64,000 nt of DNA, from positions 109,706,278 to 109,770,277 of the forward strand of contig CP136069.1 of the NCBI GenBank assembly GCA_032622095.1, given 5' to 3'. Below are positions 1-9,308 of this stretch, piece by piece. Origin of the DNA: Siphonodentalium dalli (lineage: Eukaryota; Mollusca; Scaphopoda; Gadilida; Siphonodentaliidae). The notes under the pieces were generated by a model. It was not told the origin of the DNA. It did no database searches and saw only the letters and a program-made list of their open reading frames with translations. The position numbers and the translations under genes were made by a program. Position 1 is the first letter of the stretch; each line of letters starts with the position of its first letter.

Positions 1-36
1 ATACATTCCAGTGTTTATCAATCAGACGCAGTCCAT
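1..36 (+). repeat. Left terminal inverted repeat, outer block
   Basis: These 36 bases are the exact reverse complement of 17276-17311. The match starts at the first base of the window, so the repeat may continue further left; the sequence right of 17311 would show its partner only if the left flank were known. Confidence 0.85.
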
Positions 37-124
37 ACTCATATAATTGTCTCCACAATACCTGAAATAATTTGACACCATTACTCTTACATAAATAATA
101 AAGAGCGTTTATTCTTTACTTCTC

Positions 125-349
125 TATCCCGATGAAGTTATTGAGTATATGACAGGTGTGCATTATCGCGAATTATAAATTATTGAGATGTTGTACTATT
201 TTGAATCACGATTGGACGAAGAGGGTGATGCGAAATTACAACCCCAGAATGAACTGACATATTCGATGGAACAAATTTTCAAGTATGTACACATAATCAC
301 ACGCGGCATTGGGGGAACACATGTCGAAAAAGACTCACACCTTGGATAA
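125..349 (+). pseudogene. Possible decayed coding remnant in the extra left-end DNA
   Basis: The frame starting at 125 reads through with one stop at 176-178 and then runs open from 179 to a stop at 347-349 (56 codons), with a protein-like composition rich in E, D, Y and I. I do not recognise it. It lies wholly in the 607-bp segment missing from the right TIR, so it may have come in with that segment. A chance open frame is a real alternative. Confidence 0.2.
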
Positions 350-367
350 ATTTACCAAATGACTGCA

Positions 368-510
368 AACATTACGTAATAACCACTTATAGACCTATTC
401 ATACTTACGTGATCATAACCCGTTAAACAACTAATGTTGTCTCATCCGTGCTAACTATGTTCGGGGGTTATGGTATGTAAATATCTATGACGAAGCTTCC
501 TTTTATGCAT
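368..510 (+). repeat. Upstream copy of a promoter-proximal direct repeat
   Basis: Strongly similar to 914-1055: both begin with ACATTACGTAATAACCACTT and both hold the GTTCGGGGGTTATGGTAT block followed by an AAATATCTATG stretch. The TATA-like core reads TATGTAAATA here and TATATAAATA in the downstream copy. It lies in the extra DNA that splits the left TIR. Confidence 0.8.
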
Positions 511-643
511 GTTCAGACACGCTTTCAATTAAGTTATCTATAGCATGTCTGAAACATTACTTGATAGTTATCAAAAATATGTATACATAATACGTACAGG
601 TGATAAGACACTCAATAATTGGTCTGAGGCATTACGTTATGGA

Positions 644-900
644 ATGAATAACGTTACTCATACGAACGAAGAGTGTTTCACTTGTACAAAATTACTGATT
701 ACAACACGAATGCACTGAGCCTTGAAATTTATATTCCACATCTTCCTTAAATGTCCCAACAGATACAGCCATAGGCATAGTTTTATGCTCGTCCTAATTG
801 GTGATCCATAGACATCTATGCTGAATGATACTTTTCGACATTAATGTGAACTCAATATTTTATCTCACAATGTACAAACGTTTATGCTATCGCCTTCGGT
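644..900 (+). repeat. Left terminal inverted repeat, inner block
   Basis: 257 bases match the reverse complement of 17015-17271 with only a few differences. On the right the two blocks are separated by 4 bases; on the left they are separated by about 607 bases (37-643), so the left TIR is interrupted by extra DNA. Confidence 0.85.
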
Positions 901-913
901 GTCATTGTTATAA

Positions 914-1055
914 CAACATTACGTAATAACCACTTATCGACCTATTCATACTTACGCTCATATATAATCGTATATAATGTTACCTTATCCGTGCTTACAT
1001 ATGTTCGGGGTATGTTCGGGGGTTATGGTATATAAATATCTATGCCGAAGCTTCA
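914..1055 (+). repeat. Gene-proximal copy of the promoter-region direct repeat
   Basis: Partner of 368-510, about 545 bp downstream. It contains an internal partial duplication (TTCGGGG appears twice around 1002-1021) and the TATA-like element at 1029-1038 that lies before the polymerase gene. Confidence 0.8.
1029..1038 (+). promoter_or_regulatory. TATA-like promoter of the polymerase transcription unit
   Basis: TATATAAATA lies 73 bases before the first ATG at 1111. The next plus-strand frame (1266) is the polymerase N-terminal region. Transcription would start about 30 bases downstream, leaving a leader of roughly 50 bases. Inferred from sequence only. Confidence 0.55.
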
Positions 1056-1110
1056 TCCCATATAGTGAATAGACACCGTTGTAATCACTTCTCAGGACTT
1101 ATTCTCGAAA

Positions 1111-1404
1111 ATGGCTGAAGAAATAATGACACCTCTAACAGTGGAGGAAATTTATGAAATAGAATGTATTCTACAATATATCGAAGAATACGACAGGGCT
1201 ATAGAAGCTTATCAGCTTGATGAAGATATTGTTGAAGCATCTACGCTTTGTTCAGGAGATGACCCATGGCGAACCAAATCGGATACGGAGAAGATGATGC
1301 ACCTAAAAATGATGTTACAAACTCACAACCCGATACAGCTGGACCATCAGGCTTACAAAACCGAGAAGACGAACATACACCTGATCAAGACGAAGGAGCC
1401 GTAA
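1111..1404 (+). CDS. Acidic N-terminal ORF: polymerase N-terminus in another frame, or a separate small protein
   Basis: A 97-codon frame begins with the first ATG after the TATA-like element and overlaps the polymerase frame that opens at 1266. Its first 50 residues are rich in E, D and I. The polymerase frame has a stop immediately before its own ATG at 1266 (TGA at 1260-1262), so translation may originally have started at 1111 and a single-base indel near 1260-1290 may have split the protein. The residues after about position 55 look like an out-of-frame read of the polymerase. I recognise no domain. A short independent ORF remains possible. Confidence 0.4.
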   Translation: MAEEIMTPLTVEEIYEIECILQYIEEYDRAIEAYQLDEDIVEASTLCSGDDPWRTKSDTEKMMHLKMMLQTHNPIQLDHQAYKTEKTNIHLIKTKEP

Positions 1405-2874
1405 AATCAGACAGTCAAACAGCCAGCAGTTCTGATAATCAAATAACCGGATATAGCATTCGCAAAAGAAGTGAACGGACCTTCGGAAACAATTTGGCAA
1501 CACAGAGAACATATGAAATCAAACTAGATGAAATTTACAAAGATAAAAAGTTAATCGACATATACAGGAATCTACATTCAATGTTCGAGGACACTATTCA
1601 AAGAGCTCGTGGAAATTTGGCTGACAATGATCTTGGTAGAGTTATCATTCACCATGAGAGTTTGGACAACCCTATAATAGTTCCGTTACAAACGTTGCAA
1701 ACGTTAAATGCTAACACGGTGATTGACAGAATCGAACTCGTTTTGAACAGTAACCAAACACTGACTGTTAATCAAAGTTTCAGCATAGATATAGGCACCA
1801 TTGAGTTACCTAAAGGTGGAGCACGGCGGAGGATAACGGCGTTACACTCTGAAAGTAATATTCTAAGAAATAAAACATCGATCGTTACGATTGAAAATAC
1901 CGACAATATGTGTATGGCTCGGGCTATCGCCATTTGTTGGTGTAAATTAAATATTTGCAGTCCTGATGAATGGCTAGAAATAACCCAGAATAGAGGAACC
2001 AGAAGTAATTTACAGCTCATCATGGACTACAGAAAAGTACCGATCAATTATTACAACAATATGACGTACAAAAAACGTACTGAGCAAGGAAAATTAGCCA
2101 AAGCAATTAGTGACATCGCCGGTGTACCAACAGACAGACCAGCCAGTTTAGCAGTCCTAAAAGCATTCGCGGACACTCTGAATTTGACAATACTAGTCGT
2201 TAGTGCTAGACTAGGTAATAAATTCATTACCAGCGCGCCTACAGACGTAGCAGAAAGACCCGTGATATATTTATATCTGACTGATAATGAACATTTCCAC
2301 GCTATTCAATCCATAACAGGATTCTTTAGTGCAGTATATTTCTGTGTGCATTGCTTAAAACATTATTCAACCAAAGGAAAGCATTATTGTGAACGCACCT
2401 GTTTCGTGTGTAAAAGTGATAAATGTGAACAAAGTGAAAACAAAGAACATTGTTCAGATTGTAACATGACGTGTATGTCTCATCAATGTTTCGTGCATCA
2501 TAAAGCAAAACCTATTAATCAAGCTTCGAAAGAAACGACAGCTCCTTGCGAGAAATGGTGGAAATGTTTGGACTACAAAAGTCATGGAGACACGGAAAAG
2601 ACGTCCGAATCAACACGTGTGCGGAGAAACATTTTGTAGATCGTGTGACAAATACACAATGGCAGGACACGAATGTTATGTAAGGGCCATACTTCCTGTT
2701 ACTGACAATGAAAGGGCTAAATTCTGTTTCTTTGACTTTGAAACCTTTCAACACGATATACTGGAATGTTCAGACGGATATTCACCTTTACATACAAAGG
2801 ATTGCCAGGACTGTAAAGAGGATCATATATGCAAGAAATGTGCTTGGTGTCAGGTGAGTCTTAACCTAATTGTA

Positions 2875-2900
2875 ATATATATATATATATATATATATAT
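2875..2900. repeat. (TA)n microsatellite
   Basis: Uninterrupted TA dinucleotides just inside the 5' end of the probable polymerase intron. Confidence 0.9.
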
Positions 2901-2932
2901 GTAACACATTACAGTCGAAATCACGATAACGT

Positions 2933-5037
2933 AACGCTCTTTATTATCGGCGCGCATAAGTAGAGACGCTCTTTTATTTTTAAAATTATATTAGACTAGA
3001 AGGTGACCCGACTTCGTCCGGGCTATTCAAAAACCAAATTTCAAGTCGATTGCTCCACCCGTTTCCTAGATCTGGTCTGCGCATGCGCGAAGCTGGTGTC
3101 GCACGTGCTCGGCGACCCGATAAAATTCGTTTCCGGGGCAAGATACATTCACATACCAAATTTCAAGTCGATAGCTACACCCGTTTCCGAGATATATAGC
3201 CCAATGTCATTTGCGGATACCTCGGCCGGTGATGAGTTAACGCGACACAGTCAAATGCATCGGCAGGGTGAGAGTTAACGTAATCTAACTTTATGACCTC
3301 TGACGACGTCATAGAAATTACGCATTGATTTTATCCCGATAAAAGCATTGTACCACTTGTACCTAATAATTGAGGCAGATAACTAAAACGGATACATACA
3401 TATTATATATCGTTGGAAAGATGAAGCCACACAGATTCTAACCGTGCAAATTATATGACTGGCAATTTATTATTCGCGCTATATCGAATCGATTTGTGAG
3501 CACCGAACTGAAATATATTAGCGCAAAAACGGCGTAAAAATAGATTTGACCTCCGCACGTGAAAAGTTGACCTCACACGGACAAATAAATATGCCTATGT
3601 TCGTCTCCGGCCGAAAATACCCTAAAATACCAAATTTCATCGAAATTGGCTTAGTCGTTTTCGAGTCCATCGATTTCAAACACACAAACAAACACATACA
3701 CACACAGATCTTTCAAAATATATAATAGATTATCGAGGAACGCTCTTTAGCTGTTACTTTATCTGCGTGTGAGATTACCATATAACAATTACATACTTGA
3801 ATTCGACCAAAGTTAAGGGTCTCAATATTAAAATTCAACTAAACTGAGTCACAGATGTTAAACCGAGTAATTAACTTTTTTTTAATTCTTGACACATTGA
3901 AAATGTGTAACATATTTTTTGTGAAAAGAGTTTTGTAATTGTTATATGGTAAACTAACATAATATATAATTTTTAACTTTATTGAACTTGATATCTGCGT
4001 GCTTGAATCGTCAACGATAGAGGCTATATGTCGATGGTCTGATCATCATACATTTTTAATATTGACACGTAGATTGGAACGAGTAATTTTTAGGGTCAAC
4101 ACACAAACAATATTAATACGTCAACGCTCTTTATTATCGGCGCGCATAAGTAGAGACGCTCTTTTATTTTTAAAATTATATTAGATTATCGAGGAACGCT
4201 CTTTAGCTGTTACTTTATCTGCGTGTGAGATTACCATATAACGATTACATACTTGAATTCGACCAAAGTTAAGGGTCTCAATATTAAAATTCAACTAAAC
4301 TGAGTCACAGATGTTAAACCGAGTAATTAACTTTTAATTCTTGACACATTGAATATGTGTAACATATTTTTTGTGAAAAGAGCTTTGTAATTGTTATATG
4401 GTAAACTAACATAATATATAATTTTTAACTTTATTGAACTTGATATCTGCGTGCTTGAATCGTCAACGATAGAGGCTATATGTCGATGGTCTGATCATCA
4501 TACATTTTTAATATTGACACGTAGATTGGAACGAGTAATTTTTAGGGTCAACACACAAACAATAGTAATACGTCAACGCTCTTTATTATCGGCGCGCATA
4601 AGTAGAGACGCTCTTTTATTTTTAAAATTATATTAGATTATCGAGGAACGCTCTTTAGCTGTTACTTTATCTGCGTGTGAGATTACCATATAACAATTAC
4701 ATACTTGAATTCGACCAAAGTTAAGGGTCTCAATATTAAAATTCAACTAAACTGAGTCACAGATGTTAAACCGAGTAATTAACTTTTAATTCTTGACACA
4801 TTGAAAATGTGTAACATATTTTTTGTGAAAAGAGCTTTGTAATTGTTATATGGTAAACTAACATAATATATAATTTTTAACTATATTGAACTTGGTATCA
4901 GCGTGCTTGAATCGTCAACGATACAGGCTATATGTCGATGGTCTGATCATCATACATTTTTAATATTGACACGTAGATTGGAACGAGTAATTTTTAGGGT
5001 CAACCCACAAACAATAGTAATACGTCAACGCTCTTTA
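2933..5037 (+). repeat. Three tandem repeats of about 452 bp with AACGCTCTTTA at their borders
   Basis: The border motif AACGCTCTTTA occurs at 2933, 4123, 4575 and 5027; the last two intervals are exactly 452 bp. The first unit is 1190 bp because a 734-bp retroposon sits in it and a T-run is 4 bases longer. Each unit carries a second AACGCTCTTTA (3739, 4195, 4647) and a pair of inverted segments, TTACCATATAACAATTAC and its reverse complement, about 160 bp apart (one base differs in the second unit). The units are otherwise nearly identical, so the amplification is recent. No coding frame is convincing. Confidence 0.92.
2996..3729 (+). mobile_element. RTE/SINE-like retroposon inserted in the first 452-bp repeat unit
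   Basis: Comparison with the uninterrupted unit at 4123-4574 shows 734 extra bases between TTAGA (2991-2995) and TTATCGAGG (3730). The insert has a head with repeated ACCAAATTTCAAGTCGATxGC segments (3037 and 3154 regions) and a tail with AAATTTCATCGAAATTGGC followed by ACACA-rich sequence, the type of ending seen in RTE-derived elements. There is no long ORF, so it is non-autonomous or truncated. TATATTAGA before and TATAATAGA at its end may be an imperfect target duplication. Confidence 0.7.
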
Positions 5038-8000
5038 TTAACGTTGAACCTATACCAAAACATTTTTTTTTTAAATAATTATCTGAACAAAGTGTAGACG
5101 TTTATTTTGTTTTTATTATCAATAAAGCTAGAGGTTAAAACGTTCAATTATTACTTTTCAGAACTGTTTAAAAACATGGTGCGGAAAAGTTCAGCATACA
5201 CCCATTTCCTCGTCGCCCAAACAGCTTGCTACGAATGCATGCATGAATCGCTGGAAACGAAACCGAACTGTAGAAATTGCGGTCCTTTATGTGATGCTTG
5301 TAACGACGGTGATGCGAAGAAGAAGAAGAAGAATGACCGAAATTTATGTCCGGATACATGCGGACTCCGTGAGGTTATATTTAGCGGTCATGATACCGGT
5401 GAAAAGTTTGGAAAATGGTTATTCTCTGAACAACATACGGGATTCATAGCACTGGCTCACAACTTCAAGGGTTACGATGGATATTTTCTCATGGAATATC
5501 TCATTGATCAATCATTGAGACCCAAAGTTATATATAATGGATCCAAATTGATGTACCTATACGTGGAAAAAGATCTTCATATCAAAGTACTGGACAGTCT
5601 CAGCTTTCTACCAATGAAGCTGGCACTGTTACCAAAAACATTCGGTCTTGATGGCGAGAAAAAAGGATGGTTCCCACACTTTTTCAATAAACCAGCCAAC
5701 CAGAATTATGAAGGACCCTATCCGGATGCCAAATATTACGGTGCTGATTATATGGGTGTGGCTGAACGAAAAGACTTCACGAAGTGGCACGCGGCTCAAA
5801 CAAATGCAGTTTTCATCTTCAAGAAAGAATTATCGGATTATTGTCGTAGTGATGTCAATATTTTGAGACAAGCTTGCATAAAATTCAGAACCCACATCAT
5901 GAACGCGACTGGAAATATACAACCCGTAATTGACGAGTTTTCTGGCGATATGAAGTTCAAACTGGTTGGTGCCGTTGATCCATTCCAATACGTTACCATC
6001 GCATCGGTATGTATGGGGATATTCAGAACGAAGTTCGTCGACGAGGAATGGAGAGTGCGCCTAAGTACCGAAGGGAAAACGTGGCTTCCAGCTAAATGTA
6101 AAGATGGAACTTTGTCGATTTTATACAAAGGTGAATGGGTTCAAGAAACAAAACTTGAAGATGAACGCGACGTACAAATTCGAGAGAAAGAATTTCTCAA
6201 ATCACAGATAGCTCGCGTCCCCAAGACATCATATAAAGATCAATACAGCAAAAGTTCGATTCAATGGCTGGAATGGATGATGTTCAAAGATAAAATCCAC
6301 ATAACTCACGCTTTGAACGGCCGTGAAAAGAAACTCGATGGTGCAAAGTACAGATTGGATGGATATTGTGAAGAGTTAAACACGACATTCAAATTTCACG
6401 GATGTCAATTCCATGGATGTGAACTTTGTCTGAGTCACGATAGAGACGTAGTCAAGAATCCGATAACCAACCAGACACCTAATGAATTATACGGACTGAC
6501 ACAGAAAAAGAAGAAGTATATAGAAAGTCGAGGCCTGAAATATGTGTGCATTTGGGAACACGAGTTCGTCGCTGCCCAAAAGACTAATCCGGAGCTTCGT
6601 GATTTCATTACTAGTTTGGACATTGTTGAACGACTAGAGCCTAGAGACAGTTTCTTCGGCGGCAGAACGAATGCAACTAAATTACACTACAAAGCTGACG
6701 TTGGTGAGAAAATACACTATTTTGACTTCACGTCGCTCTATCCAACTGTGCTCAAATACGCTCGATACCCGATTGGACACCCGAAAATCATTTTGGGCGA
6801 TGACATTACAGAACTTAATGATTACTTCGGAATAGCTCAAGTCAAGATTTTACCACCTAATAGACTCTATCACCCCGTATTACCGTATCGATCCAACGGT
6901 AAACTGAAGTTTCCACTGTGCAGGACTTGTGCTGATAATGAAAATCAACGACCTTGCACGTGTACGTGCCAACAGAGAGCTATGACTGGTGTTTGGTGTA
7001 TTCCTGACCTGGAGACAGCTATCAAAGTAGGATACAAGATTCTCAAAATATATGAAATATACCATTGGACCGAAACGTCAGACTATGGACAACAAAATGG
7101 ATTATTCACTGAATATATAAACACATTCTTAAAGTTCAAGCAGCAGGCTAGCGGTCCTCCGGATTGGATAAAATCTACCGAAGACATGGACAAATACATC
7201 ACAGAGTATAAAGACAACGAAGGTATATTGCTGGACAGAGAAAGCATCGAAAGAAATCCAGGATTACGCCAAATATCCAAGCTGATGCTGAATTCTTTTT
7301 GGGGAAAATGGGGTCAAAACCAGAATTTCAAACAGACCGAATATTTCCATGAATCGGAACAAGACAATCTATTCCAACTCATTTCAAATCCAATGAAACA
7401 AATGGAAAATTTTCATGTCATAACCGATGACATTCTTCAAATGGAGTGGACTTATAGAAATGACTGTGCGCCGTGTGGATCATCGAATAACATATATTTG
7501 GCCACGTTCACGACGTGTCACGCGCGATTAATGTTATATGAAGTTATTCATTCCTTGGGCAGAAGAGTGTTATATTACGACACGGATAGTTGTGTATTCA
7601 GCAGCACCGAGGATCAAATTAATCCCCCACTGGGTGACTATTTGGGACAGTTGACTAGTGAGCTAGACCCGGATGAATACATCGAGGAATTTGTTTCTGG
7701 AGGACCCAAGAATTACGCTTATAGAACCAATAAAGCTAAAGAGACGTGTAAAGTTCTGGTTTTATCTTTGAACTTCGAAAATTCAAAGTTCATCAATTTC
7801 AACACGATTAAAGATCTGTTAGAATCCAGAAGTACAGTGCCCATCACCACAACCAATCCTCGAAAAATATGCAGGTCCAAAGGAAAAAGATAATTATATA
7901 ACAGATCTGAGGAGAAGCAGTACCGAGTTGTGTATACAAAACGCAGACGCCTGGATAACCTGGATACTCTGCCATATGGATATTGAACGAGGTACGTAAT

Positions 8001-8076
8001 ATATATTATATAATTTAATCGTCTATATTTGATCAAGGTTGTAATGAGAGTGTAAACATTCGATCGATGGCAGCTA

Positions 8077-8158
8077 TCGGATTATACTAAGGCGTGTTCA
8101 GACACGTTCGATGTTAGATAACATCGAGCGTGCCTGAACACGTATTACTATAATCCGA
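8077..8158. repeat. 82-bp near-perfect hairpin
   Basis: Two 40-base arms with about five mismatches surround a 2-base loop (GA). The arms begin TCGGATTATA and end TATAATCCGA, and contain CGTGTTCAG / CTGAACACG and TCGATGTTA / TAACATCGA. It lies about 90 bp after the polymerase end and 45 bp before a TATA-like element. It could be a tiny palindromic MITE, a regulatory cruciform or a binding site; the flanking GATGGCAG (8066 and 8156) may be a duplication. Function unknown. Confidence 0.85.
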
Positions 8159-8202
8159 TGGCAGTCATTGGTCAATTTATCCACGGTGTCCATTTTTTCG
8201 AT

Positions 8203-8210
8203 CTATAAAA
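8203..8210 (+). promoter_or_regulatory. TATA-like promoter for the PC4-like/TBP-like transcription unit
   Basis: CTATAAAA followed by about 70 bases that end at a splice-donor-like ACAG/GTTAGT (8277-8286). No ATG of a known gene follows before 9309, so the transcript would have an untranslated first exon. Inferred from sequence only. Confidence 0.45.
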
Positions 8211-8395
8211 TGCTACCCAATCCAGTTCACATTTACAAATTCGTTAGTCCTATACTGTGTGTGTGAAACATTCTATACAGGTTAGTTATGAATTAGTTGT
8301 TTTGTCTATCATTGCATTTACCTCCAGTACAGTCTTAACGCTCTTTATACTTATAATATTATATCGGTCTTAAACCAAAAACAAATATGTTTTTT

Positions 8396-8956
8396 TTATT
8401 TTCTCAACGAAGAGTCACCATAATTCCAGATTATTCTGAATGACCAGATTAATTCATTCTCTAATTCTGAAATATATTTCGATTTACTTGTAGAAATGTA
8501 ATCCAAAATCACGCATCTGTTAAGTATTTGTTCAATCGTGAACAGTGTACACGGTTCACGGAGAATGATATATCCGTGAATTATTGTCACTTCTTCAAAA
8601 CTTCTCTGATTGAAAACCCAGTCTCGGTATTCTGCAAATCTCACAAAGTTATCTCCAATAAGTTCACGAATGTCATGTATTTTGTTTTTAGGAACGCCTC
8701 TAAATACCCAGCGATTCGAAAACATTTGATTCAATATATCCTGTAAGAAATCAGTTTCAAATTCAGACCTCGCAATCAAAGATTTCAATCGCTGTACAGG
8801 AAAATATCCTTCATCTATATTCTTCAGTATTATTTTAATTTCTCTTATAAACCAATTGTGTAGTAGTTGTTTTTTTATTTCTGGATTTATAGTTGACATG
8901 TCAATTAGCTGATTGTATATTTTCTCCAGTGTTTCTGCGGGTAGTATTTTCTCCAT
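8396..8956 (-). CDS. Orphan protein, 186 aa, antisense within a probable intron
   Basis: The start is set at the ATG at 8956 (MEKILPAETLEKIYNQL); the open frame extends further upstream, but only through the low-complexity minisatellite, which gives a P/G/R-rich translation and is not believable as protein. The N-terminus (LPAETLEKIYNQL) weakly resembles the first helix of an F-box, but no full domain can be shown. The rest is helix-prone, with aromatic and charged residues and no signal peptide or membrane span. An AATAAA on the minus strand (8395-8400) overlaps the stop codon, so a compact poly(A) end is plausible. I do not recognise the family; it may be a cargo gene of the transposon. Confidence 0.5.
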   Translation of the reverse strand: MEKILPAETLEKIYNQLIDMSTINPEIKKQLLHNWFIREIKIILKNIDEGYFPVQRLKSLIARSEFETDFLQDILNQMFSNRWVFRGVPKNKIHDIRELIGDNFVRFAEYRDWVFNQRSFEEVTIIHGYIILREPCTLFTIEQILNRCVILDYISTSKSKYISELENELIWSFRIIWNYGDSSLRK

Positions 8957-9011
8957 AATGAACTGACTCAATGAATCAATTTTCTTATTCTTATTGAGTA
9001 TGCGAGGGAGG

Positions 9012-9233
9012 GGGCGGACCCCCAGTGCGGGGCGGGCGGACCCCCCAGTGCGGAACCCCAGGGCGGGGCGGGCGGACCCCCCAGTGCGGACCCACAGGGC
9101 GGGCGGGCGGTCCCCCCAGTGCGGACCCCCAGGGCGGGCGGGCGGTCCCCCCAGTGCGGACCCCAGGGCGGGCGGGCGGACCCACAGTGCGGACCCCCAG
9201 GGCGGGCGGGCGGACCCCAGGGCGGGCGGACTC
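9012..9233. repeat. GC-rich minisatellite, unit about 33 bp
   Basis: About seven units built on GCGGGCGGGCGG, CCCCCCAGTGCGGA and CCCCAGG, with small length changes. The region is far more GC-rich than everything around it. All ORFs across it on both strands are low-complexity. Confidence 0.9.
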
Positions 9234-9308
9234 CTTTCGGACTTTGTACTCTCGATGTGTAACTGATAAGTAATGTTTGTTTTCTTATTTTCCAGGTTCA
9301 AATAAAAA

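Larger units (their letters stand above)
2854..5161 (+). other. Probable intron of the polymerase gene, swollen by repeats
   Basis: The donor CAG/GTGAGT at 2851-2859 and the acceptor TTACTTTTCAG at 5151-5161 fit the GT-AG consensus well. The polymerase frame stops soon after the donor, and family-like Cys-rich residues resume right after the acceptor, although a one-base loss about 43 bases later changes frame. The intron holds a (TA)n run, three 452-bp tandem repeats and a 734-bp retroposon, and has no coding potential. The alternative is a plain insertion into the gene; the good splice signals argue against that. Confidence 0.7.
1266..7986 (+). pseudogene. polB: Protein-primed family B DNA polymerase with OTU-like N-terminal domain (broken)
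   Basis: Replicates linear Polinton DNA using a terminal protein as primer. Read in order: an OTU-like cysteine protease region (signature NTDNMCMARAI near 1894-1926; candidate His near 2290), cysteine-rich zinc-ribbon segments (2340-2680), ExoI FDFET (about 2731-2745), ExoII AHNFKGYDGYF (5455-5487), ExoIII YCRSDVNIL (5838-5864), motif A DFTSLYP (6724-6744), motif B KLMLNSFWGKWG (7279-7314) and motif C YYDTDS (7573-7590). Catalytic residues are present. Breaks: a frame change between 2560 and 2590; a one-base loss near 5203-5206 just after the intron; an in-frame TAA at 7891-7893, after which the same frame continues to the family-typical LPYGY end and TGA at 7984-7986. The breaks could be decay or assembly indels, but the stop cannot be a simple one-base indel. 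Confidence 0.93.
8281..9296 (+). other. Probable 5'UTR intron before the PC4-like gene
   Basis: The donor ACAG/GTTAGT ends at 8286; the acceptor TTTCTTATTTTCCAG ends just before GTTCAAATAAAAAATG, whose ATG is at 9309. The pyrimidine-rich acceptor is strong. The intron would contain a gene on the opposite strand (8396-8956) and a GC-rich minisatellite. Transcript data are required to confirm it. Confidence 0.45.

Noticed and set aside
2560-2640. Programmed frameshift in the polymerase
   Set aside because: No slippery heptamer with a clear downstream structure was seen, and other genes in this copy carry similar breaks.
3999-5097. Repeated 61-64-codon frames in the polymerase intron
   Set aside because: Identical because of the 452-bp tandem repeat; no protein features.
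8957-9301. N-terminal extension of the 8396 gene and opposite-strand ORFs across the GC minisatellite
   Set aside because: The translation is a low-complexity product of the 33-bp repeat. The ATG at 8956 gives a normal protein start.
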